The notes beneath the pieces were generated by a model that saw only the letters and a program-made list of their open reading frames with translations, ran no database searches and had not been told where the DNA came from. A stretch of 6,236 nt of DNA from Thermoflexales bacterium (GTDB lineage Bacteria; Chloroflexota; Anaerolineae; J036; Brachytrichaceae), in assembly GCA_017998555.1 (NCBI GenBank), contig JAGOCU010000142.1, positions 1-6,236 on the forward strand, given 5' to 3'. This document shows, piece after piece, positions 1 through 5,236 of the stretch; the first letter of the stretch is position 1; each line of letters begins with the position of its first letter. Position numbers and translations under genes: made by a program.

Positions 1-638
1 ACGCCGTCGTCGACGGCCGCCAACGCGCGCAGCAGAATGGTCACCGGGATGGTGCGCTTGCGGTTGAACTTGAGCACCAGATAGTCGCTCTTGCGGGTCT
101 CGAACTCCATCCACGCGCCGCGATCCGGAATGAGCTTGGCCTGAGCCAGTTTGCGCCCGCTGGCCGGATCATCCTCGGCGTTGAAATACACGCCCGGCGA
201 GCGGATCAACTGCGAAACCACCACGCGCTCGGTGCCGTTGATGATGAATGTGCCGTTCTCCGTCATCAGCGGAAATTCGCCGAAGTAAATCGTGTCGACC
301 TTGTGCTCATCGGTCTTTCGGTTGTGCAGGGCAACCTTGGCATACAGCGGCGCGCCATAGGTCAGGTCGCGCTCGACGCACTCCTCGAGATCGACCTTTG
401 GTTCCTCGAACCAGTAGGTCAGACCGTATTCCCGGGCCTGCTTATAGTTGCCGGGGAAGTAAATGGCCATTTCGCCATTGAAGCTCTCGATCGGGGAGAT
501 TTCCTCGAACAGCTCACGCAGCAGCTCATTCTGAAAGAGCTTGAAGGACTGCAACTGGACTTCGATCAGTCTGGGGAGCAACTGGATCTCGGCGGAACGG
601 GCATAGGTCTTCGAAGCGCGAGTACGGGTGACAACCAT
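1..638 (-). CDS. rpoB: DNA-directed RNA polymerase subunit beta, N-terminal part (partial)
   Basis: Beta subunit of RNA polymerase, which with beta' forms the catalytic core that synthesises all cellular RNA. The 212 visible codons start at ATG 638-636 and stay open to the window edge, so the C-terminal part lies outside. Recognition rests on conserved N-terminal segments: IEVQLQSFKLF (residues 25-35), ECVERDLTYGAPLYAKV (86-102) and TENGTFIINGTERVVVSQLI (126-145) followed by RSPGVYF, a near-invariant beta-subunit signature in the protrusion/lobe region. The rifampicin-binding region is not in view. The start is well fixed: an in-frame TAA lies directly upstream (641-639), and AAGGA (655-651) sits 12 nt before the ATG. 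The upstream neighbour is the VWA gene rather than the rplJ-rplL pair that precedes rpoB in many bacteria, so rpoB appears to head its own transcript, with its own promoter in the 203-bp gap. The identification is essentially certain. Confidence 0.97.
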   Translation of the reverse strand, partial: MVVTRTRASKTYARSAEIQLLPRLIEVQLQSFKLFQNELLRELFEEISPIESFNGEMAIYFPGNYKQAREYGLTYWFEEPKVDLEECVERDLTYGAPLYAKVALHNRKTDEHKVDTIYFGEFPLMTENGTFIINGTERVVVSQLIRSPGVYFNAEDDPASGRKLAQAKLIPDRGAWMEFETRKSDYLVLKFNRKRTIPVTILLRALAAVDDG

Positions 639-650
639 TTACGACACCAT
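639..650 (-). other. Four-codon start-stop frame abutting rpoB
   Basis: ATG GTG TCG TAA (650-639) is a complete minimal frame whose stop codon directly touches the rpoB ATG at 638. It overlaps the likely rpoB ribosome binding site (AAGGATGG on the minus strand). It might allow terminate-reinitiate coupling, but a four-codon frame easily arises by chance. Its own ATG lies inside the purine tract that would bind 16S rRNA, which argues against efficient initiation there. Confidence 0.2.
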
Positions 651-659
651 CCTTGAGGA

Positions 660-715
660 CTGCCCGCAGGCAGATGAGACGCATTCAGGCGGGTTCACCC
701 TGGTTGGTGCCCGCC
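660..715 (-). promoter_or_regulatory. rpoB 5' leader with two predicted hairpins
   Basis: Two inverted repeats lie in the presumed rpoB leader. The upstream one pairs 688-693 (GGCGGG) with 710-715 (CCCGCC), and continues as 696-699 with 706-709 across a 2-nt bulge, leaving a 6-nt loop. The downstream one pairs CTGCC 660-664 with GGCAG 669-673 around a 4-nt loop, ending 5 nt upstream of the AAGGA ribosome binding site. A structured leader could set rpoB translation or transcript stability. No known riboswitch or ribosomal-protein-binding motif was recognised. Confidence 0.4.
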
Positions 716-734
716 GGTCAGTACACGATCGGTG

Positions 735-766
735 ATTATACCGCAGATCCGGACCGCCGATGGCAA
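735..766 (-). promoter_or_regulatory. Candidate sigma-70-type promoter for rpoB
   Basis: On the minus strand a perfect TATAAT (740-735) is preceded by TTGCCA (766-761), which matches five of six bases of the TTGACA consensus. The 20-bp spacer is longer than the preferred 17, which lowers confidence in the -35 box. Transcription would begin near 728, giving a leader of about 90 nt before the rpoB ATG. The position, between the hairpin after the VWA gene and rpoB, is where an independent promoter would be expected. Confidence 0.5.
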
Positions 767-781
767 TCCGCAGTTTCGCCC

Positions 782-828
782 TTTCGGGAGGGGTGGCCCT
801 GGCGAAGCCGGGGCCACCCCTCCCGAAG
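782..828 (-). terminator. Long perfect hairpin after the VWA gene, likely 3' end of the operon
   Basis: Bases 783-799 are the exact reverse complement of 811-827 (17 bp). The stem continues inward through a T-G wobble (800/810) and GGC/GCC (801-803/807-809) to a GAA loop, and outward by one wobble (782/828), about 22 bp in all. It begins 13 nt past the VWA stop codon and precedes the rpoB promoter. A terminator or 3'-end stabiliser fits the context. No T-run follows on either strand, so it is not a canonical intrinsic terminator. Confidence 0.6.
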
Positions 829-841
829 CATGCATTCCGCG

Positions 842-2512
842 CTAGCGGCCGATGCCGCCGCTGCCGCCGAAAGCCGTGCTCAGATCCTGGTAGATCGCGG
901 CAATATTGGCCTCGGTGCCCTGGTAGAAGTTGCCATTGCTCTGGCGGGCCAGGCCGCCCAGAATGTTGTTGTCGGCGTCCTTGCCATAGGCGACGGTGTA
1001 CAGGCTGGTGCTGTTCGCGCTGGCCAGCTTCACCAGGTTGGCGTCGTATTTGTACGACTTGCTGCTCGTGTCCTGGCCATCCGTCAGCACGATCATGACG
1101 TTCGTGCGGAAGGGTGATGTCGACCGTTTGATCTGGGCCGCGCCCTCGGCGATGGCGTCATAGAGCGCGGTGTTCCCGTCCGCCTTCAGCCCGCGCACAA
1201 CGCTGACCGCGTCGGCCCGGGCATCCTTGACCTTTTTGTTCTGAATCCGGACCGAGATCCCCGTCGAAAAACTGATCAAGGTGAGGTAATCTTCGTTGTT
1301 CATCTGCTGCAGGAAGGTTTCCGCCGCCACCCGCATGCTGTCGATCTTGGCCCCGGCCATGCTGCCCGAGGTATCCAGGATCATGGTCAGATTGACCGGC
1401 TTGCGGGCCGACTTCCACAGTTCCTGGACCGCATCCACGCTGGCCGCGAGCGGCGCGGCAAACACGATCCTGGGCTGGCTCAGGTCGATCCCCGGCGCGG
1501 AAGACAGCGGTTCGCCGATTTTGACCGCCTTGTTCACCGGGCGCAATCCCGCCGCGGCGGCCAGCTTCTGGCCTTCATCCTTCAGCAACCAATCGCGAAA
1601 GAGGCGGGCCGCTTCCTGCGTCTCGGCCGAGGCGGCCCCGTTGACGCATCCGGGATGGGTGGCGACAAACGAGCCCTCGAATGGATAGATCGGAACGATG
1701 TCGTCTTCCTTGTCGCGCGATCCGTACGTGGCGACGGTGCTCTCGTACAGGACCGCCGCGCCAAGATACTCGATGCCGCGCTCGCGCATCGTCGCGCCCA
1801 GGCCGTCGGTCGTGGGCGCAAACAGGGCCACCCCGCTCTCGAAGGCCGTCACTGACGCTTGCAGGATGGCGGTCTTGATATCCGCCGGCGACACGGCCTG
1901 AGGCTGTTGCTTGGCGGCCTGGGCGACCGCAAGCAAGGTGCCGGCCCCACTCCCGGACAGGCCCGGGTGGGTATGCGCCAGGCGCAGGGTCTTCCCAAAT
2001 TGCCCGCCGCTGTAGTACGCCCAGGCCGAGCTGTCGGCGGCCAGGCTGCTCATGTCGAGCCAGCCAAGGGTGCGGGCAGGATAGCCCAGGGCCTCCGCAA
2101 GCGGTCGCCACATCCCGATGACGAGCGGACTGGTCGCCAGGCTGACGCAATCGTCTTTGAAGACCGGAATCTTTCGCCCGTTGGCCATCTCGGCCCACAC
2201 CTCGGAATCGGGCACCCACATCGCCGATGCAGGGGTGCCTCCGGCGGCCTGCCAGTCGCCAACGGCCTGGCCCGCCTCAACAACGCTGATCAGCGGCCAG
2301 ACCGGCTTGCCCGCTTTGGTCTTGACCGACGCTTTGCCAAAGCGCAAGGCGGCTTCGGACAACCATGGACTGGCGGCGCTGTTGGACGTCACCGTGATCG
2401 TGACCGCATTGGCCGGCGGGCCGTTCGGATCTCCAACGCGCCCGCATCCGACGCCAAGCGCGGCAACGACCGCCGCAAGCGCAATCCGGGTCAGCCCTGT
2501 AGGTATTTGCAT
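842..2512 (-). CDS. Substrate-binding and von Willebrand factor A domain lipoprotein-like protein
   Basis: Exported two-domain protein of 556 residues. Residues 1-22 form a signal peptide (MQIPTGLTRIALAAVVAALG) ending at Cys23. The LGVGC context resembles a lipobox, but with Gly at -3, so lipid attachment is likely rather than certain. Residues about 35-330 look like a periplasmic binding protein of the SBP_bac_11 type, including the HPGLSGSGAGTLLAVAQAA stretch near 182-200. Residues about 374-545 are a VWA domain with all MIDAS elements: DTSGS (380-384), Thr448 in GNTALYDA and Asp478 in LTDGQD. It should therefore bind a divalent metal and, through it, a protein partner. ATG 2512 was chosen over an in-frame GTG at 2524 because GGGAG (2522-2518) lies 5 nt upstream of it; the GTG would sit inside that site. 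It is the last gene of the operon, and the bound ligand cannot be told from sequence. The domain calls are solid; the role in sensing or scaffolding is inferred. Confidence 0.88.
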   Translation of the reverse strand: MQIPTGLTRIALAAVVAALGVGCGRVGDPNGPPANAVTITVTSNSAASPWLSEAALRFGKASVKTKAGKPVWPLISVVEAGQAVGDWQAAGGTPASAMWVPDSEVWAEMANGRKIPVFKDDCVSLATSPLVIGMWRPLAEALGYPARTLGWLDMSSLAADSSAWAYYSGGQFGKTLRLAHTHPGLSGSGAGTLLAVAQAAKQQPQAVSPADIKTAILQASVTAFESGVALFAPTTDGLGATMRERGIEYLGAAVLYESTVATYGSRDKEDDIVPIYPFEGSFVATHPGCVNGAASAETQEAARLFRDWLLKDEGQKLAAAAGLRPVNKAVKIGEPLSSAPGIDLSQPRIVFAAPLAASVDAVQELWKSARKPVNLTMILDTSGSMAGAKIDSMRVAAETFLQQMNNEDYLTLISFSTGISVRIQNKKVKDARADAVSVVRGLKADGNTALYDAIAEGAAQIKRSTSPFRTNVMIVLTDGQDTSSKSYKYDANLVKLASANSTSLYTVAYGKDADNNILGGLARQSNGNFYQGTEANIAAIYQDLSTAFGGSGGIGR

Positions 2513-2517
2513 GCTAT

Positions 2518-2526
2518 CTCCCACCT
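2518..2526 (-). promoter_or_regulatory. Ribosome binding site of the VWA gene
   Basis: The minus strand reads AGGTGGGAG from 2526 to 2518, then five bases and ATG at 2512. The spacing and the GGGAG core match the site before the first gene of the operon (5163-5158), which supports ATG 2512 as the true start. Confidence 0.65.
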
Positions 2527-2530
2527 TTCA

Positions 2531-2638
2531 CGTTTCCATTCCCGTTCCCGTTCCCATTCCCGTTTGCGTTTGCGTTTCCGTTCACGTCGACGTAAACGTA
2601 AACGTAAACGTGAACGGTAACGTGGACCTGAACGGAAA
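2531..2638 (-). repeat. Eighteen degenerate hexamers forming a long intercistronic hairpin
   Basis: From 2531 to 2638 the plus strand divides without slippage into 18 hexamers, all starting with C and 15 of them with CG. The left half is pyrimidine-rich (CGTTTC, CATTCC, CGTTCC, CGTTTG). The unit at 2585-2590 is CGTCGA. The right half is purine-rich (CGTAAA three times, CGTGAA, CGGTAA, CGGAAA). The halves are near reverse complements around the palindrome ACGTCGACGT (2584-2593). Pairing runs outward with scattered mismatches and G-U pairs to about 2539/2638, nearly 50 positions per arm. The array begins 6 nt after the stop of the OmpA-like gene and ends just before the ribosome binding site of the VWA gene. 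It may protect the upstream mRNA or tune expression of the downstream gene. It has no spacers and is not a CRISPR array. Confidence 0.85.
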
Positions 2639-2644
2639 CACGAT

Positions 2645-4264
2645 CTACCGTCCAACCGTGATGAGCGTCATCTCGACGTAGCGATCCTTCTCCTGCAGCG
2701 CGGCATCGTCGGTTTCGCGGCGCTCGGGCGGCGGGAGGGCGGCATCGGCAATGAAGCGCGCCTTGTCAATCTTGTGCTGGGCGGACAGATAGTCGATGAC
2801 CGCGACTGCGCGGGCCTGGGCGAATTCCTTGATCTGGGCCTCGGTATACGTGCCCTTGGGCCCCGGCCAGGCCGATGACCCGGTCACCCGCAGGAACAAC
2901 CCGACCGATTGCTGCAGGGTGGGCGCAACGCAGTCATCCAGGATGCGCCGTGACTCGAGCGTGAGCGTTGCGCTATCGGGCAGGAATTTGAACTCACGGC
3001 AGGGCAGAACGGCCAGCGTGTCGGCAGCCTGGACCTTGAGGGCCGAGAAGTCGGGTTTGGCCGACATCGAGAAGGTCGTATTGACCAACTGGCCACTTGC
3101 CTTGAGATTCGGCTGAGCCGAGGAGTTCGCCACGAACCGCGGGTCAATCAGGTCCTCGGGCTTGCCCGGTTCGGACGCCACACCGGCGCCCGCCCATACC
3201 CGGCGGGCGATCTCGATGCGGCTGATCAACGCCGCCGGATCGCGCATGACAAAGGCATTCCCGTTGAGATCGGCCTGGGCGATCTTGTCGAGCTGCGCGC
3301 GCAGATCGGCCGGTGTGCGAACCTCGGTCCAGTCGGTGTTGCCCCACTTGATGATGGCGGCCGCCGAGGCATCGAAGTTCTCCGCCTGCTGCTTCAACGC
3401 GTCAAACCAGGCGTCATGGAACGATTGAACCACATTTGGCTTGGTTGTGATCGAGCTCTTCGACACGATCAGCGCGTCAACGATGAGCCGGAGCTGACTG
3501 GTCGTCAGCAGGGGCGTGCCGCCGCCGGTCCTGGCCCGCGACAGTTGCGGTTCCCAGGCCGACACGACGTCGGCCTTGCCATCGTTGAAGAGCTTGACCG
3601 CCTCGTCTGGCGTGTCCGCTGGCACCAGCCGCACATCGAACTTCGGATTGAGCCGGGCGACGGACAGGGTGTAGTAGACGAAATACTCCGCCGAGCTGTC
3701 GCGGACAAACGCAATGCGCTTGCCCTTGAGATCGTTGATGGTCGCCACATTCCGCGCCCACAGGCCATCCCCGCCGGCGCTCTCATCGACGATGGCGGTG
3801 ATCACGCCGCCGCCCGCGGTCGCAACCGAGTCGACCGTATTGAGCACGCAGTCCCACTGGCCCGACTGAATGAATCCGTCGCTCTGCTCTTCGGTCAGCG
3901 CGAACTCCGGTTTGTTCGGCAACTGCAGGGGGACGATGCCCAGGTGAAAGCCGCGCGCCACGTCCAGCCCCTGGGTTTGAATCTGAATCAGGGTGAGATA
4001 GGAAGCAAAGGCGTCCAACCCGCAGATAAAGGTGGGTTTGCCATCGCCGGCTTTGTAGTTCGGTCCCCAAATGGGCGTAGGCGCTTTGACCTGCGGGGTT
4101 TGCAGCACGGGCGCGTCCGTCGCGCGCGGCGCGGCCGTGGCGGTTGGCGCGCCGGGGTTCAAGGGAACGCCGCCAAGCTGAGTCAGCGCGACGCCGACGC
4201 ACACCACCAAAGCGGCGAGGCCGATGATGGCAAAGAACAGGATCCGGGTTCGATTGAGTTGCAT
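2645..4264 (-). CDS. Membrane-anchored substrate-binding protein with OmpA-like C-terminal domain
   Basis: Protein of 539 residues (numbered from ATG 4264). An N-terminal transmembrane or uncleaved signal segment (about 7-28, RILFFAIIGLAALVVCVGVA) is followed by a Pro/Ala/Thr-rich linker (about 34-65). Residues about 76-375 resemble the NMT1/SsuA class of ABC solute-binding proteins, with the hinge-like LKGKRIAFVRDSSAEYFVYY (179-198), then a DEAVKLFNDGKADVVSAWEP segment. Residues about 420-537 resemble an OmpA C-terminal domain: a CREFKFLPDSATLTLESRRI strand-helix, a QARAVAVIDYLSAQ helix and a final DRYVEMTL. The peptidoglycan-contacting Asp of the usual G-[HY]-T-D motif is replaced by TGSSAW, so wall binding may be lost. 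It is the middle gene of the operon: 45 nt after the upstream stop, with hairpins on both sides. An in-frame TTG at 4279 gives five more residues but abuts a hairpin. ATG 4264 is preferred, though its site (GAGAAAAAGGG) is poorly spaced. The ligand is unknown. Confidence 0.85.
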   Translation of the reverse strand: MQLNRTRILFFAIIGLAALVVCVGVALTQLGGVPLNPGAPTATAAPRATDAPVLQTPQVKAPTPIWGPNYKAGDGKPTFICGLDAFASYLTLIQIQTQGLDVARGFHLGIVPLQLPNKPEFALTEEQSDGFIQSGQWDCVLNTVDSVATAGGGVITAIVDESAGGDGLWARNVATINDLKGKRIAFVRDSSAEYFVYYTLSVARLNPKFDVRLVPADTPDEAVKLFNDGKADVVSAWEPQLSRARTGGGTPLLTTSQLRLIVDALIVSKSSITTKPNVVQSFHDAWFDALKQQAENFDASAAAIIKWGNTDWTEVRTPADLRAQLDKIAQADLNGNAFVMRDPAALISRIEIARRVWAGAGVASEPGKPEDLIDPRFVANSSAQPNLKASGQLVNTTFSMSAKPDFSALKVQAADTLAVLPCREFKFLPDSATLTLESRRILDDCVAPTLQQSVGLFLRVTGSSAWPGPKGTYTEAQIKEFAQARAVAVIDYLSAQHKIDKARFIADAALPPPERRETDDAALQEKDRYVEMTLITVGR

Positions 4265-4279
4265 GGCCCTTTTTCTCAA

Positions 4280-4306
4280 GCAGTCCGGCCGGCTCGGCCG
4301 GACTGC
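4280..4306 (-). repeat. Perfect 12-bp intercistronic hairpin
   Basis: GCAGTCCGGCCG (4280-4291) and CGGCCGGACTGC (4295-4306) are exact reverse complements around a 3-nt loop. The hairpin begins 3 nt after the stop codon of the coiled-coil gene and ends 15 nt before the ATG of the OmpA-like gene. On the mRNA strand it is followed by TTGAGAAAAA, not a U-run, so it is unlikely to terminate fully. Attenuation, mRNA processing or 3'-end protection are the plausible roles. Confidence 0.75.
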
Positions 4307-4309
4307 CGC

Positions 4310-5152
4310 TTACCGGGTGGCGAGATTGGCCACCCGGGTGTTGTAGACCTCATCCAGCGCGGTGCTGGTGTCGCGCAGGGCCTGGACCTGCTCCTGCATG
4401 TCGGACTGCAGCCGCTGCGCGCGCGAGTTGTTGACGTCTTTGCTGCCGATGAGCTTGGTCTGCATGTAGACCGTGCCCATCGCCGCAAGGGTATTGTCCA
4501 GTTGATATTGCGCCTTGCTCATGGTGTCACGCAGGCCGGTCAGCGCTTCGAGCTGGGACTCCTTCATGCGGAGCGTCTGCTCGTACTGGTCGCGCACGCC
4601 GTCGCTCATCGGCCGGCTGGCCTGCTGGCGCAGTTGCTGGAGTTCGCCGGGCAGCGCGGACGTATCGCGCGCGATGATGGGATCGCGAGCGTAGTTGTCC
4701 AGGCCCTGGGCCAGACGGTAGACCTGTCCAATCCAGTCCTCCATGCCCCGGGCCACATCCATCAGGTGATCATCCAGGACCGCATCATCACGCCGTTCGA
4801 TCTCCTGCACGATGAGTTCGCGGTAATCCAGCGCCTTCTGGGCCTTCTGGCGGAGTTCGGGCAGGCTGATCCGGGAGACGTCAAAGCGCTCGCGGAAGAT
4901 CCGGTCCATCACCCAGCGATGGAACTTCTCATCCTTGAGGGTGCTCAGGACCAGCGCGCCTTCGCCCAGGGCGGCAAAGCCGAGCCACAACCACCAGGCG
5001 CCGGGAAACCACGGGAAGACCAATGATGCGCCTGCGCACAAGATGCCGAGCGCGATCACAATCGCGCTTTCGGGGCGAAACAGCGCGTATTGGAAAACGC
5101 TGCGCTTGACTTCTTCAAGCATGCGGTCACTGGCCGTTTGTCGCGTCTTCAC
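4310..5152 (-). CDS. Membrane protein with two adjacent helices and a long coiled-coil tail, function unknown
   Basis: Protein of 280 residues, family not recognised with confidence. A short basic N-terminus (1-28) precedes two closely spaced hydrophobic helices (about 30-47 and 51-70, separated by PWFPGAWW), so both ends should be cytoplasmic. Residues about 95-275 are almost wholly charged or Gln-rich helix with heptad-like spacing, broken near 157-184 by a Pro/Gly/Ser-rich stretch; a coiled coil that oligomerises or binds a partner is likely. The conserved-looking YMQTKLIGSKDVNNSRAQRL (229-248) lies in the second helix. The architecture recalls XpaC-type proteins (membrane pair plus coiled coil), found near TelA and VWA genes in stress-response loci, but that link is an analogy only. 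GTG 5152 is favoured over ATG 5122 because AGGGAG (5163-5158) lies 5 nt upstream of it. It is the first gene of the operon, divergent from tsaD. Confidence 0.8.
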   Translation of the reverse strand: MKTRQTASDRMLEEVKRSVFQYALFRPESAIVIALGILCAGASLVFPWFPGAWWLWLGFAALGEGALVLSTLKDEKFHRWVMDRIFRERFDVSRISLPELRQKAQKALDYRELIVQEIERRDDAVLDDHLMDVARGMEDWIGQVYRLAQGLDNYARDPIIARDTSALPGELQQLRQQASRPMSDGVRDQYEQTLRMKESQLEALTGLRDTMSKAQYQLDNTLAAMGTVYMQTKLIGSKDVNNSRAQRLQSDMQEQVQALRDTSTALDEVYNTRVANLATR

Positions 5153-5157
5153 GATTT

Positions 5158-5163
5158 CTCCCT
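5158..5163 (-). promoter_or_regulatory. Ribosome binding site that supports the GTG start
   Basis: AGGGAG on the minus strand (5163-5158), followed by AAATC and GTG at 5152. This decides between the GTG and an ATG ten codons downstream. It has the same core and spacing as the site before the VWA gene. Confidence 0.65.
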
Positions 5164-5175
5164 GCTACGAACAAC

Positions 5176-5193
5176 CCACGTTTATAGTCGTGG
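5176..5193. repeat. Small inverted repeat in the divergent intergenic region
   Basis: CCACG (5176-5180) and CGTGG (5189-5193) are exact reverse complements around eight AT-rich bases (TTTATAGT). It lies in the leader region of the minus-strand operon, upstream of its ribosome binding site. It could be a weak operator half-site pair or a leader stem. An arm of only five bases can arise by chance. Confidence 0.3.
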
Positions 5194-5195
5194 CG

Positions 5196-5210
5196 TATAT
5201 GACCCATATA
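5196..5210. promoter_or_regulatory. 15-bp palindrome, possible shared operator
   Basis: TATATG (5196-5201), ACC, CATATA (5205-5210) is a perfect inverted repeat with a 3-bp centre. It overlaps the TATAAT proposed for tsaD (5207-5212) and the minus-strand TATTAT (5213-5208). A dimeric regulator bound here would cover both divergent promoters. The AT richness alone could explain part of the symmetry. Confidence 0.4.
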
Positions 5211-5212
5211 AT
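5207..5212 (+). promoter_or_regulatory. Candidate -10 element for tsaD
   Basis: A perfect TATAAT lies 24 nt before the tsaD ATG. Transcription would start near 5218-5220, leaving a leader of under 20 nt without an evident ribosome binding site. No convincing -35 box is found 16-18 bp upstream (ATAGTC at 17 bp), so the promoter may depend on an activator. Confidence 0.5.
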
Positions 5213-5236
5213 ACGTTGCGCTTGACAGAACTACAA
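5208..5236 (-). promoter_or_regulatory. Candidate promoter for the three-gene operon
   Basis: On the minus strand TTGTAG (5236-5231) and TATTAT (5213-5208) stand 17 bp apart, predicting a start near 5201 and a leader of about 50 nt before GTG 5152. The -35 box matches consensus in only three of six bases. TATAAA (5186-5181) is an alternative -10 but lacks a good -35. The promoter overlaps that of tsaD and the palindrome at 5196-5210. Confidence 0.35.

Noticed and set aside
248..1117. Plus-strand open frames opposite rpoB and the end of the VWA gene
   Set aside because: They are antisense to confidently identified proteins and show no domain or start-site support.
2531..2638. CRISPR array or transposon end
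   Set aside because: There are no spacers, the unit is 6 bp, and no transposase, target duplication or terminal repeat flanks it.
1859..2681. Plus-strand open frames ending in dipeptide runs such as VNVNVN or RKRKRK
   Set aside because: They are translations of the hexamer array and the antisense of the VWA gene; six-base periodicity gives two-residue repeats in any frame without stops.
3416..5026. A 536-codon open frame on the plus strand
   Set aside because: It lies antisense across the OmpA-like and coiled-coil genes, has no recognisable domain, and is explained by high GC removing stop codons opposite real genes. The minus-strand genes have membrane segments, family motifs and ribosome binding sites.
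842..5152. ABC-type phosphate or sulfonate uptake operon
   Set aside because: Binding-protein folds are present, but neither a permease nor an ATPase gene is in the operon, and both binding domains carry non-transport fusion modules.
5222..5227. Perfect TTGACA as a -35 box on the plus strand
   Set aside because: It lies only 9 nt before the tsaD ATG, and no -10-like sequence stands 16-18 bp downstream, where the tsaD coding sequence is GC-rich.
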